From: Planctomycetota bacterium
GTDB lineage: Bacteria; Planctomycetota; Planctomycetia; Gemmatales; Gemmataceae
Reading direction: 5' to 3'
DNA: 64,000 bases
Assembly: GCA_021807595.1 (NCBI GenBank)
Contig: JAKBCS010000004.1
Location: 17,041-81,040 of the forward strand
Shown: piece after piece, positions 26,387 through 35,602 of the stretch
How positions within the stretch are numbered: the stretch's first letter is position 1
Layout: each line of letters starts with the position of its first letter
The notes under the pieces: generated by a model
Database searches by the model: none
The model's input: only the letters and a program-made list of their open reading frames with translations
Told to the model about the DNA's origin: nothing
Translations under genes and position numbers: made by a program

Positions 26387-27436
26387 TCATACGCGGCGCA
26401 GCAGCGTCACGCGGCCGGTCTGAACCCATTCGACCACGAAAATGTTGCCGTCGCGGTCGAAGCAGGCGTCGTGGGGATGCACGAATTTGCCCGGCAGCCA
26501 TTCGTCCGGCTTGCCGCGCACCTTGAATCCATCCAGGACTTTCTTGCGCCAATCCGCATCGTCGCCGAGATGCACAATCGGCTTGTTGTCCTTATCGAAT
26601 AGCGAGACGCGCGCATGGAGGTCGGGCACCAAAAGCACATCGTCGCGGATGTCGAAATGCGCGGGGAACAGCACGTCTTTGACCATTTCAATGTATTTGC
26701 CGTCGAGGGTGAAGTATTGCAGGCGAGCGTTGGCGCGATCGGCGACGACCAGAGACGGCGTGCGGCCTTTGCGATCGTCGAGCCAGAGTCCGTGCGGCGT
26801 TCGCATCTTGCCCGGCTCCGTTCCCGATCCGCCCCAGGTGCGGACCCATTTGGCGTCCTTGTCGTATTGATGGATGTAGTTCGAGCCGTAGCCGTCGCCG
26901 ACGTAGAATCCGCCATCCGGAGCGAACGCCACGTTGGTGGGCCGATATTGATTGACTCGCTTGTAGACCCCGGCCTCGACGGGATAGCACAACTTCCACA
27001 CTTCTTCGCCTTTGAGAGTCGTCTTAATAACGAGTCGATGTTCGATGTCGCACAGATAGAGAAACTGTTCGCTTCCCTCTTTGCGGATGTCGATGCCGTG
27101 GCCGCCGGGATAGTAGCCTTTGCCGAACGACCGGACGTATTTGCCTTTGGGATCGAACACGACGATGGTATCCATCGCCGCACGATTGAGTCCCTGATGC
27201 TTGATATAGATGAATCCCTCGTCGTCGACGGTGACGCCGTGCGTCGTTTCCCAGCGAATCTGGCGCGGCAATTCGCCCCAGTTGTGAATGCACTCGTAGC
27301 GATACTCGCCCTTGCCGATAATCGGATTCTTCGTCCCGCTTTTGTCTTCCGCACCGAGAATGGCCGGACCCGCACCAGCAGCCAAAGCCGCGGCGCTGGC
27401 CGCCGTCGATTGTTTGAGAAAGTCGCGTCGTCTCAT
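26387..27436 (-). CDS. Tat-exported NHL/beta-propeller protein
   Basis: The 349-aa product begins MRRRDFLKQSTAASAAALAAGAG, a twin-arginine leader. The rest is NHL-like propeller sequence with blades such as GVTVDDEGFIYIKHQG, TIVVFDPKGKYVRSFGKGYYPGGHGIDI, RPTNVAFAPDGGFYVGDGYGSNYIHQYDKDAKWVRTWGG, PHGLWLDD and HPHDACFDRDGNIFVVEWVQTGRV. It resembles the peptidyl-alpha-hydroxyglycine lyase-like propellers, but activity cannot be inferred. GGAGTATCTCCC precedes the ATG. It faces the WD40 gene. Confidence 0.85.
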   Translation of the reverse strand: MRRRDFLKQSTAASAAALAAGAGPAILGAEDKSGTKNPIIGKGEYRYECIHNWGELPRQIRWETTHGVTVDDEGFIYIKHQGLNRAAMDTIVVFDPKGKYVRSFGKGYYPGGHGIDIRKEGSEQFLYLCDIEHRLVIKTTLKGEEVWKLCYPVEAGVYKRVNQYRPTNVAFAPDGGFYVGDGYGSNYIHQYDKDAKWVRTWGGSGTEPGKMRTPHGLWLDDRKGRTPSLVVADRANARLQYFTLDGKYIEMVKDVLFPAHFDIRDDVLLVPDLHARVSLFDKDNKPIVHLGDDADWRKKVLDGFKVRGKPDEWLPGKFVHPHDACFDRDGNIFVVEWVQTGRVTLLRRV

Positions 27437-27517
27437 GGGAGATACTCCGTGGGTAGGTATTTATGGGGATCTCTGCCCACTCTACACTGCTTCGGTGGAT
27501 TCGGCAATGTCTGGGTC

Positions 27518-27558
27518 GGAGCCGGAAGCGCTTCTTCCGTCGCTAACGCTTCCGGCTC
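27518..27558. repeat. Palindromic repeat, GGAGCCGGAAGCG family (copy B2)
   Basis: GGAGCCGGAAGCG and CGCTTCCGGCTC form the arms, with CTTCTTCCGTCGCTAA between them. It lies between the divergent NHL and STAS genes. Confidence 0.7.
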
Positions 27559-27636
27559 TGTGAGATCGACTGCTTGCGGGGAATGAGGCCACAAGATACA
27601 GTGCGTGGAGTGGCCCACGAAATGAGGGAGTCGGCT

Positions 27637-28044
27637 ATGGCTCAAGATGCTTACGAACAGCTATTGGAAGTGGTGCGGATCGAGCAGACGACGGTAGTGC
27701 GGTTCAAAAGGCGCACGGTCTTGGAACCGGCTTCCATTCGAGCGGTCGGTGAAAAGCTGATGCATTTGGTGGGAGAACAACCTCGACGAACGATACTCGT
27801 CAACTTCCACGGCGTCGAAAGCCTGACCAGCGCGATGATCGGCGAGTTGGCCGCGATGCATCGAGGGTTGATCGGCAGCGGAGGAAGGATGGCGTTTTGC
27901 TGCGTTGAGCCGTTTCTCATGCAGGTGTTTAAAGTCGTGAAAATCCCCGAACGTATCGCCATTTACAACGATGAGACGACGGCTCTGCAAATGCTTGCTA
28001 TCGCCGAGGCCCAGAGCGACGACGCATCGGGCAAAACGCAATGA
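27637..28044 (+). CDS. STAS-domain protein, anti-sigma factor antagonist-like
   Basis: The 135-aa product has the STAS fold pattern: EVVRIEQTTVVRFKRRTVLEP, then PRRTILVNFHGVESLTSAMIGELAAMHRGLIGSGGRMAFC, then FLMQVFKVVKIPERIAIYND. STAS proteins usually bind an anti-sigma kinase and are controlled by Ser/Thr phosphorylation; the SLTSAMIGEL segment holds candidate sites. No anti-sigma kinase is adjacent. The start at 27637 is the best of several in-frame choices (GAGGGAGTCGGCT before it). Confidence 0.8.
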   Translation: MAQDAYEQLLEVVRIEQTTVVRFKRRTVLEPASIRAVGEKLMHLVGEQPRRTILVNFHGVESLTSAMIGELAAMHRGLIGSGGRMAFCCVEPFLMQVFKVVKIPERIAIYNDETTALQMLAIAEAQSDDASGKTQ

Positions 28045-28071
28045 CCGAGAGTGCGTTCTGCCCGATCGAAT

Positions 28072-28389
28072 CTATGGCTTCTTCGAGTCTGCCGAACGAC
28101 GGCGGAAATGGATGCGAGAGATCTCCTTGCTTTCGTTCGTGGTAGTCTCCAGCAGGATGATGGTCGCCGACTTGGGAATCCGCTCGTAGGAAGTGGGTCG
28201 GCCATCGAGCAGCACTTCGGTCGCCTTGGTGATGCGAAAAGTATCGAGATCGCCTGCCGCCGGCAGGGAACGAACCGACCTCAAGGGGATATTCTTCTCG
28301 GTCGAAAGAGCCTGTTTGTGATTCACGGAAGCGGTTGCCGACGAGATACCGGCGAGAGTGAGGAGAAGACCCAAGGCACAGCGAAGCAT
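28072..28389 (-). CDS. Small exported protein, function unknown
   Basis: The 105-aa product begins MLRCALGLLLTLAGISSATAS, a signal peptide. The mature part includes DLDTFRITKATEVLLDGRPTSYERIPKSATIILLETTTNESKEISRIHFR, apparently a small beta-rich domain. The ATG at 28389 follows GGAGTTTTCC; the track start 15 codons earlier is not supported. It converges with the STAS gene. Not recognised. Confidence 0.65.
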   Translation of the reverse strand: MLRCALGLLLTLAGISSATASVNHKQALSTEKNIPLRSVRSLPAAGDLDTFRITKATEVLLDGRPTSYERIPKSATIILLETTTNESKEISRIHFRRRSADSKKP

Positions 28390-28745
28390 GGAAAACTCCG
28401 TGACAGCGAGGGTGGAGAGTCGTACATCCCACAACAGTAAGTGGGCGAGGAACCCTCGAACTTAAGGCAAGGTTCGTGCCGTAAGGATCTCATCCCTTAA
28501 GAATGCCGTAACCGTTTAGAATTTATGGAGATAACCGATTCATCCTCGGCAAATCGGTAGCTTGCGCCCTGGCTTGTTGCACACAAAGCAGGCGTTTCGT
28601 GCCCAAAAAAGGAAAGAAACATCCGCTGAGGATACCCGCACTATTCGAGTACCGGTTTTGTCGTTCGTCGGTGGTGCCGCCTTGTATACTTGAAGCATGG
28701 GCGAAGGGCGAAACGGCCGCTGTCCGAGACGATGAGACCCCGTCG
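28390..28745. other. Gap upstream of the carboxylase gene
   Basis: This 356-base gap carries the leader of the small exported protein gene on the minus strand and the upstream region of the carboxylase gene. A TATACT hexamer at 28685-28690 could be a -10 element, but no -35 at proper spacing was found. The in-frame extension of the carboxylase ORF into this gap has no family likeness. Confidence 0.45.
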
Positions 28746-30353
28746 ATGAGCAACGAACTAAACCAGCTAATCGAAAACATGCACCGTGTTGAGGAGCAGA
28801 TCCGTCTCGGCGGCGGGCAGCGGGCCATCGAACGGCAACACGCCAAGGGACGATTGACGGCGCGCGAACGCATCGACCGACTGCTCGATCCCGGAACTCC
28901 TTTATTTGAACTGGGTTTGTGGGCTGCTTGGGGGATGTACCGCGAATGGGGCGGAGCGCCTTCAGCCGGTGTCGTAACCGGCATCGGGATCGTGTGCGGA
29001 CGGCAAGTGATGCTGATCGCCAACGATGCCACGGTCAAGGCGGGTGCCTTTTTTCCCATGACCTGCAAGAAGGTGTTGCGCGCTCAGCGGATTGCAATGG
29101 AGAATCGGCTGCCGTTGGTCTATCTCGTGGATAGTGCCGGCGTTTTTCTCCCTTTGCAAGACGAGGTGTTTCCCGACGAAGACGATTTTGGCCGCATCTT
29201 TCGCAACAACGCCGTCCTTTCGGCGATGGGTGTGCCTCAATTCGCCGCCATTCTCGGCAACTGCGTGGCGGGCGGCGGCTATCTGCCGGTGTTGTGCGAT
29301 AAGCTGCTGATGACCGAAGGCAGCGGTTTGTATCTGGCGGGTCCGGCGTTGGTGAAGGCAGCCATCGGTCAGAACGTAACCAGTGAGGAACTCGGCGGCG
29401 CGTCCATGCACGCCAGCATCTCCGGCACGATCGATTTTCACGAAAAAGACGATGCGTCTTGCCTGGAGCGCTTGCGCCGCCTCATCGACGCCTTGCCTCC
29501 TCCCGCCATGAGAGCCGGTATCGCACCGGACTTTTCCCGCGAACCGGAGCGTCCGACGGCGGAATTGCTGCAACGGGTTCCCGCCAATCCGCGCCAAGAG
29601 TACGACGTGCGCGATCTGTTGTCGTGCCTGTTCGATGCGGGGCCTTTCGACGAATACAAGGCGGAGTACGGCCAAACGCTGGTATGCGGCTACGGTCGGC
29701 TCGGCGGGGTGGCGGTGGGCGTGGTGGCCAATCAACACAAACGGTGCCGCCCGGCCGTCGGGCCGCTTCAGTACGGCGGCGTTCTGTACGTCGATAGCGC
29801 CGACAAGGGCGCGCGGTTCATCATGGACTGCAATCAAAGCCGTATGCCGATCTTATTTATCCAAGATGTCAACGGATTCATGGTCGGACGCGACTCGGAG
29901 CAAGCGGGCATCATTCGCGCCGGAGCGAAATTGGTCAACGTCATCGCCAACAGCGTGGTGCCAAAGATCACGCTCATCGTTGGCGGTTCCTTTGGAGCCG
30001 GCAATTACGCGCTGTGCGGCAAGGCGTTCGACCCGCGTTTCATTCTGGCTTGGCCGACGGCGCGCTGCGCCGTCATGGGTGCCGATCAGGCGGCGGGAAC
30101 GCTGTTGGAAATCACCATCAACGCCTTACGACGAGCCGGACACGAGCCGGACGTCGAAGAAATGGAAGACCTGCGCCGGACCATGGAAGGAAGCTATCAA
30201 GAACAGACGGACATTCGCTACGGCGCGGCGCGCTTGTGGGTCGATGCCATCGTCGAGCTAGCCAACACGCGGCAGGCGTTGTTGACGGCCTTGACGACGG
30301 CCACGCGGCACGATGAGGGTAAACCGTTTCGCACCGGAGTCTTACAGGTGTGA
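28746..30353 (+). CDS. Acyl-CoA carboxylase, carboxyltransferase (beta) subunit
   Basis: The 535-aa product matches the biotin-dependent carboxyltransferase family of propionyl- or methylcrotonyl-CoA carboxylases. It has the N-terminal QRAIERQHAKGRLTARERIDRLLDPGTPLFELG, the acyl-CoA site region AIMENRLPLVYLVDSAGVFLP-like with IFRNNAVLSAMGVPQFAAILGNCVAGGGYLP, and the C-terminal half LFIQDVNGFMVGRDSEQAGIIRAGAKLV, GGSFGAGNYALCGKAFDPRF, AWPTARCAVMGADQAA. It transfers carboxyl from biotin to acyl-CoA. No biotin carboxylase/carrier gene is adjacent, so the exact substrate is open. The ATG at 28746 matches the family start; its ribosome site is weak. Confidence 0.93.
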   Translation: MSNELNQLIENMHRVEEQIRLGGGQRAIERQHAKGRLTARERIDRLLDPGTPLFELGLWAAWGMYREWGGAPSAGVVTGIGIVCGRQVMLIANDATVKAGAFFPMTCKKVLRAQRIAMENRLPLVYLVDSAGVFLPLQDEVFPDEDDFGRIFRNNAVLSAMGVPQFAAILGNCVAGGGYLPVLCDKLLMTEGSGLYLAGPALVKAAIGQNVTSEELGGASMHASISGTIDFHEKDDASCLERLRRLIDALPPPAMRAGIAPDFSREPERPTAELLQRVPANPRQEYDVRDLLSCLFDAGPFDEYKAEYGQTLVCGYGRLGGVAVGVVANQHKRCRPAVGPLQYGGVLYVDSADKGARFIMDCNQSRMPILFIQDVNGFMVGRDSEQAGIIRAGAKLVNVIANSVVPKITLIVGGSFGAGNYALCGKAFDPRFILAWPTARCAVMGADQAAGTLLEITINALRRAGHEPDVEEMEDLRRTMEGSYQEQTDIRYGAARLWVDAIVELANTRQALLTALTTATRHDEGKPFRTGVLQV

Positions 30354-30406
30354 CAAAAACCGCGAGACGGAGGCTCTCTCCGTCTCGCGGTCGAAAAGCT
30401 CGGACG

Positions 30407-30811
30407 CTACTTGACGGACGGCTTTGTCGTCGTCTTGGGAGGCGGCAGATTCTCTGGCAGCTTTTCCAGAGGTTTTATCGGCAGCTTCTCCGGAGCCTTT
30501 AACTCCTCGGTTGGAGAATACGGCGTAGGCACAATCCGAGGCGTCGGGCAATGGGCATAGTTGGGCGGAAACGGCCAGGCTTGCCAGCACGTTGGATAGT
30601 AGCCGTAATTGTCCAATCCGCAGCAGGGGCAAATCTTCTTCGGACAGACACGTTTGTAGAAGATGAACGGGGGTTTCGGACGGGTGAAAACCGTGACCGG
30701 GCAGAACAAACAATCGCCCGCCGAAGCGCGATTTCCCGCCATCAACAGGCAACAGGGCGCTAGGCAACAAGCTAACGTAAAGACCGCAAATCTCGTTGTC
30801 GTCGTCGTCAT
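30407..30811 (-). CDS. Small exported Cys/Pro-rich protein
   Basis: The 134-aa product begins MTTTTTRFAVFTLACCLAPCCLLMAGNRASA, a signal peptide. The mature part has several Cys (GDCLFCPV, RVCPKKICPCCGLDNYGYYPTCW) and a Pro/Lys/Glu-rich tail. AAGGAGGGACACC precedes the ATG at 30811, so the much longer track ORF is rejected. The function is unknown. Confidence 0.7.
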   Translation of the reverse strand: MTTTTTRFAVFTLACCLAPCCLLMAGNRASAGDCLFCPVTVFTRPKPPFIFYKRVCPKKICPCCGLDNYGYYPTCWQAWPFPPNYAHCPTPRIVPTPYSPTEELKAPEKLPIKPLEKLPENLPPPKTTTKPSVK

Positions 30812-31007
30812 GGTGTCCCTCCTTGGACATCCCAGGTGGGGCGTCCCGTCTCCATCCTTGGCGATGGGACGCCGCGGAGCGATCGAGTGGATCGAAACCA
30901 CTTCACGGCGCGTCTGGCGACGCGCCACTCGGATTATCGGCGCGTTAAGGACGGTAAGCTCAGAAAATCGCGTCATTTTGGACGACTCGCGCTCCGGGAG
31001 AGCCGAA

Positions 31008-31916
31008 TCAATACTCCGACTCGTCGACCACTTCGCCTCCCGCTCGCGTCCCCAAAGCCAGCAGGACCGACCGATCGATTTGTTGGTGCAAAAAGCGGAC
31101 GCCGCCGTCGGCGAAGAGCATATTCAGGCCTCCCGTATGCCGGCTGAAAAAATCGTCCAAGCTGCCGTCTCGGTCGGCAAGGTCGTTGATCCGGTTGGCC
31201 TGTACGAGTGGAAAATTCGCCGACGGATAGACGGCGACGGGGGACGATCGCCACGGATTCAACGGGCCGCCGCGAAGGACGGCGCGATTGATGGCTCCAG
31301 CCCAGGGTGCCATGGCGTGGCTCCATGCCCGATCGCCGATCAGGATGGTGTTGCTCGTGCCGTCGGTGATGTCCGTGATGCGAATGGAACTGTTGCGATA
31401 GAAAACGCCTTCCTTGGGACCGGGCACTTCGTCGAGATCGCCGCTGCCGAAACACGCGCCGTAGCCGATGGGTGCCGCCTCTGTCAGCACGGTTCCCTCG
31501 GCGTTGGTTATCGGGAAGACATCGGGTACTCCCGGATCGGAAGGGCAGAGGTAGACGGGCACTTTCGTTCGCCGCGCCTCATTTGCGGGATTCTCGATGT
31601 GCAAATGGAGGTCGAGGCGATTAAACAGATTTTGCTGCTCTAAATAGGGCAATAGGTAGGCGGCCCATCCCCACCCCGGCTGGGTGGCCAGCGGATCGGG
31701 ACTCTGGCACGCGCGATAGCCCGAAGGAAAACAACCGGAAACTCCATGATAGGAGTGACAGGCCAAGCCGATTTGCTTGAGGTGATTGAGACAACGGGCG
31801 CGGCTGGCGCTCTCCCGCGCGCGCTGTACGGCCGGTAACAGCAAGGCCGCCAGGACGGCGAGGATCGCCAACACGACCAGTAGTTCAATCAACGTCAAGG
31901 CCGAGCGCCGTTTCAT
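31008..31916 (-). CDS. DUF1559 pseudopilin-like protein
   Basis: The 302-aa product starts [37 protein letters not shown], a pseudopilin leader, followed by CLNHLKQIGLACHSYHGV and later GGLNMLFADGGVRFL, the DUF1559 C-terminal motif. Its ATG overlaps the stop of the upstream kinase gene as ATGA, so the two are probably translationally coupled. Such coupling of a surface pseudopilin to a kinase is unusual. Confidence 0.9.
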   Translation of the reverse strand: MKRRSALTLIELLVVLAILAVLAALLLPAVQRARESASRARCLNHLKQIGLACHSYHGVSGCFPSGYRACQSPDPLATQPGWGWAAYLLPYLEQQNLFNRLDLHLHIENPANEARRTKVPVYLCPSDPGVPDVFPITNAEGTVLTEAAPIGYGACFGSGDLDEVPGPKEGVFYRNSSIRITDITDGTSNTILIGDRAWSHAMAPWAGAINRAVLRGGPLNPWRSSPVAVYPSANFPLVQANRINDLADRDGSLDDFFSRHTGGLNMLFADGGVRFLHQQIDRSVLLALGTRAGGEVVDESEY

Positions 31917-34900
31917 GGATCGAGTTCCTCACAGATTAAACCGGCCTCGGCAAAACGGTTGCGCAGGCGAGGCAATTCGCAGACGGCGACGGTGCCATCG
32001 GCATTCGACCAAGCTAGGTATCGACCGTCGCGGCTGAAAGCGGGTCGAAACGAGGGGATCGTCTCCATGCCGAGGATCAAACACGGCGTCGGACGATCGC
32101 GGCGACAGAGCGCATAGCCGCGCTCCTTCTCGCGCGGCGATCCGGGTCCGTAAACGATGAACAGATTCGCTTCTGGCCCCAGACAGGCGGGAGAAGGTTC
32201 GAGTTCGGCCAGCCTTTCTCCCGAAGCGATGTCCACCAACGCGCCCTTGGCCACGCGATTGTCGGTGCGCGCGGAGAGAAACCGTCCGGTCGGATCGAGA
32301 GCCAGCGTTCCGGTCATCGGCGTGCGCGTGGAATCGAGCGACCAGCGTTCGTCGCCCGTGCGGGCGACATAAGCCTTGACGCGGCGGCGCTGGGTATTCC
32401 CCTCTTGCATCGTTCCCTCGAGCAGCAGCGTTGCGCCGTCGGAAGTCAGCGCGGCATCGAGCAAACGACTGTTAAACTCGGTAATGGTGAATAGAGGTTG
32501 CAACGGCTTTGGACCGAGCAAATCGCGGACGCGGCACGCGCCGGGACGATTGGGATCGCTTCCCGGCGCACTCTCTTCGCGGAATAGCAAGAGGGCTTCG
32601 GACGAAGGAAAGGCCAGCAGATTTCTCGATCCCCTCGGTAGTTCCCAACGGCTGACTTTTCGGCACTTGGCCGTCTCCCACAGAATCGCTTCCGTCTCGG
32701 CGGCGCAAACGAGGCGTTGGCCGTCGGGGCTGAAGGCGAGGGCGGCCCGGTCGGCGTGGCCGCGCGGGGCGATCAACAAACGATGGAGCTTGCCCCTCTC
32801 CAGATTCCATAGGCCGATCGTTCCACTCGGAGTGAGTGCGGCAAGCTGTTTGCCGTCGAACGAGAAGCAAAGTTGGGTGGCCCGACAGTTCAGCCCGCGC
32901 AGCGTTTGAATGCCGTGGTTCGCCTCCAGTTCCCAGATTGCGACTCGGGAAGGAGACTGACTGCCGACGGCCAAGCGTTGGACGCCTGGAGCGAATGCCA
33001 ACGACGTGACGACGCCTTGATTGTGCAAGCCGAGGAGTTGCCGCCCCGTCGCCGCATCCCACAGCAGCGTGGGGCCTTGCCCTCCTGAGGCGAGCAGCGT
33101 GCCATCGCCGTTGAACGCCAAGGCGTAGATTTCGTGCTGCGCGCCGCGGCAGTGGGCCAACGGCATGCGTTCCTTCACGTCCCAAACGGTGAGCGAACGC
33201 GAGGCATCGGCCGCTCCCAAGCGCTTGCCGTTGGGCGAGAACGCCAACGTATGAATGGTCGAAGCGCTCATCTGGAATGCCCCCAGCTGCTTGCCTTCGG
33301 GAACCGTCCACAGCGCGACGCTACCTTGGTTGTCGCCGGCGGCAAGAAGATTCCCTCGAGGTGCCAGGGCTAGTGCCGTGGTTCGACAGTCGAAACAAAA
33401 CAGAGCCTCTCCCGTGGCATTGTTCCAGACGACAACGCTGCCGCGTCCGTCCGCCGTCACCGCCGCCGCTCCAACGTCACCGTGGCGCGACAGCGACAAC
33501 AGCGGGGATCCGAGGACGTTCTTACGCGGCTCCACGATGACATTCGGATCGGGCGACGGCTTCAAGGCGATCTCGCGGACGAGTTTTTGCTCGCTCAAGT
33601 TCCACAATATCAGCGAGCGCCCATCGCGTGCCGTCAACTGCAACGGCGCGCCCTTGCGATCGAAGGCGACCGGTCCAGCCCCCGCTCGCCACGACACGGT
33701 AACGCGCTCGGAGTCGATCTCCCAAAGTTTGGCCCCCTCCGACTTGCGACCGCCGTTATCGTTTTTCCCTCCGAGCAAAAGCGATCCGCCATCGTTAGAA
33801 AACGCGGACCACGAAGCGCTCACCCATTCGCGCGATTTTCCAGGCCGCGCGTCGAGATCGGAACTGGCAGCGGCGGCCAGGCTGCGCAGCGGCGCATCGT
33901 TGCGCAGTTGGGCGGCTTCACCGATCAAGCTCCACGCCTGTTCCGACCATCCATCGAGACGTTCGCCGGCTCGGACCAGTTGCAACTGTTGCAGCAACCC
34001 CTCGCGGCGCTGGCTGCGCTCGCGCGCCGTGCTAAACAAGGCCAGCAAGACGGAGGCCGCCAGAACCGTAAGAACCAAGGCCACGGCCATCGCCGTCAAC
34101 CCCGCCTGAGCCGGGCGGCGACGGCACCAACGGATGAATCGCTCCGCGCGACCGACGGGCCGGGCGCGAATCGGTTCGCCCTTGAGGAAGCGTTCCAGAT
34201 CGTCGGCCAACTCGCCCGCATTGGCATAGCGCTGGTTCGACGAGCGCGCCAACGCCTTCAGACAAATCGTCTCCAGGTCGCGCGGCACTTTGGGTAGCAG
34301 TTGCGAGGGCGGCACCGGCTCGCTCCGCCGCACCTGCTCTAAAATGTCGAGCAACGAGTCGCCCTGAAACGGAGGCCGACCCGTGAGCATTTCGTAAAGA
34401 ATCGCACCCAAGGCATAAATGTCCGAGGAGGGACCAACCTCGCGCGATTTGCCCGCGGCTTGCTCCGGTGCCATGTAGCTCGGCGTACCGACCACCGCGC
34501 CCGACCGCGAGAGACTCAATTCGTTCTCCAAAAGTTTAGCCAAACCGAAGTCGGTAATCTTGGCCGCGTATGCGCCCAGACGCGGCAGCGTCCCCGAACT
34601 TTTTTTGGGACGGGGCGGCCCCTCGCGCTCGGAAGGAGCGATCTGGAGGAGGATGTTGTCCGGCTTGAGATCGCGGTGAACGACGCCTTGTCGATGGGCG
34701 AAATCCATCGCCCGGGCCAACGAGACGACCAATTCCGCCGTCTGAAGGGGCGATTGCGGTTTGCCGCGCAGCCAATGGCCCAGACTGCCGCCTTCGACGT
34801 ACTCCATCACCAGATAAGGCACGCCGTCCCGATCGCCGATCTCGTACACCTGCGCGATGTTGGAGTGTTGGAGGCGTGCCGTCGCCTCGGCCTCGGTGCG

Positions 34901-35434
34901 AAAACGCGAGCGACGGGCGGAATCGGCGTGCGTCGCCGTGTGAAGAATTTTCAAGGCGACGATACGTTTGAGCCTTTGCTGCCGCGCTTTGAACACCGTG
35001 CCCATGCCGCCGTGGCCAAGTTCGCTCAGGATTTCAAACCCTTCGATGACGGGCCAATCGCGCCGTCGCGGCAAGAAACGACCGAGGGGAGGCAAGGCGT
35101 TTCGCTCCGAGGAGGAAGGAGCGAGGCGCGTCTCGCCATCCATCGAAAGAACGGCAAGCAGATCCTTCTCGACCGAACCCAATTCGGGATACGTCCGCAC
35201 ATACTCGTCCCACGAGCATTTCTCTCCCGCTTTAAGTCTCCGTTCGAGGTCGATTTTGGCTAATTCGCGCAGCAGGACGGAGCGGCGTTCTCCCGTTTCC
35301 GCGCCGAGGAAATCGAGAATGCGGGGAGAAGCGCCATTTTTCCACGCCGTCTCGAAACGATCGGCGACGGAATCGACCCACTCCAAGAGAGAGGTAAGCT
35401 CGGCACGATCCAGCGAGGGCGCTGTTGCATCCAT
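31913..35434 (-). CDS. Membrane Ser/Thr protein kinase with C-terminal WD40 repeats
   Basis: The protein of about 1173 aa has an N-terminal helical region and then a Hanks-type kinase domain at roughly residues 135-430: SELGHGGMGTVFKA (P-loop), VALKIL (Lys), VVHRDLKPDNILL (catalytic loop), KITDFGLAKL (DFG), VGTPSYMAPEQAAG and SSDIYALGAILYEMLTGRPPF. Between HRD and DFG there is an extra basic insert (ERE...PRPKKSSG). One membrane span (GLTAMAVALVLTVLAASVLLALF) follows, then about 650 residues of WD40-like blades (TIHTLAFSPNGKRLGAADASRSLTVWDV and others). The start is M6 of the track ORF because GGAGCGATT precedes it. The ECF sigma gene just upstream is its likely partner. Confidence 0.94.
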   Translation of the reverse strand: MDATAPSLDRAELTSLLEWVDSVADRFETAWKNGASPRILDFLGAETGERRSVLLRELAKIDLERRLKAGEKCSWDEYVRTYPELGSVEKDLLAVLSMDGETRLAPSSSERNALPPLGRFLPRRRDWPVIEGFEILSELGHGGMGTVFKARQQRLKRIVALKILHTATHADSARRSRFRTEAEATARLQHSNIAQVYEIGDRDGVPYLVMEYVEGGSLGHWLRGKPQSPLQTAELVVSLARAMDFAHRQGVVHRDLKPDNILLQIAPSEREGPPRPKKSSGTLPRLGAYAAKITDFGLAKLLENELSLSRSGAVVGTPSYMAPEQAAGKSREVGPSSDIYALGAILYEMLTGRPPFQGDSLLDILEQVRRSEPVPPSQLLPKVPRDLETICLKALARSSNQRYANAGELADDLERFLKGEPIRARPVGRAERFIRWCRRRPAQAGLTAMAVALVLTVLAASVLLALFSTARERSQRREGLLQQLQLVRAGERLDGWSEQAWSLIGEAAQLRNDAPLRSLAAAASSDLDARPGKSREWVSASWSAFSNDGGSLLLGGKNDNGGRKSEGAKLWEIDSERVTVSWRAGAGPVAFDRKGAPLQLTARDGRSLILWNLSEQKLVREIALKPSPDPNVIVEPRKNVLGSPLLSLSRHGDVGAAAVTADGRGSVVVWNNATGEALFCFDCRTTALALAPRGNLLAAGDNQGSVALWTVPEGKQLGAFQMSASTIHTLAFSPNGKRLGAADASRSLTVWDVKERMPLAHCRGAQHEIYALAFNGDGTLLASGGQGPTLLWDAATGRQLLGLHNQGVVTSLAFAPGVQRLAVGSQSPSRVAIWELEANHGIQTLRGLNCRATQLCFSFDGKQLAALTPSGTIGLWNLERGKLHRLLIAPRGHADRAALAFSPDGQRLVCAAETEAILWETAKCRKVSRWELPRGSRNLLAFPSSEALLLFREESAPGSDPNRPGACRVRDLLGPKPLQPLFTITEFNSRLLDAALTSDGATLLLEGTMQEGNTQRRRVKAYVARTGDERWSLDSTRTPMTGTLALDPTGRFLSARTDNRVAKGALVDIASGERLAELEPSPACLGPEANLFIVYGPGSPREKERGYALCRRDRPTPCLILGMETIPSFRPAFSRDGRYLAWSNADGTVAVCELPRLRNRFAEAGLICEELDP

Positions 35435-35500
35435 AATCGCTCCATCCACCGCTCACCATCTGGTTTACACCTTAGTACAGCGATACTCCCCTTACCCCAA

Positions 35501-35530
35501 CCCCTCTCCCCTGAGTACAGGGGAGAGGGG
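35501..35530. terminator. Hairpin CCCCTCTCCCCT/AGGGGAGAGGGG (copy C1)
   Basis: A perfect 12-base stem with a GAGTAC loop lies between the sigma factor stop and the kinase start. Outer sequence CGATACTCCCC and GGGAGTATCG can pair too. The same stem is at 63951-63980 after rpoC. It may end sigma factor transcription, but no U-run follows on the minus strand, so a repeat or attenuator role is equally possible. Confidence 0.6.
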
Positions 35531-35602
35531 AGTATCGCATCGCCTCGAATGAGCGGGCCTTTAGAAAGAGAATCAACGAAGCCGGGGTTCGGGCGACAAT
35601 TT

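Noticed and set aside
28599-28745. 49-residue extension of the carboxylase ORF
   Set aside because: The extension has no likeness to carboxyltransferases, whose normal start fits 28746.
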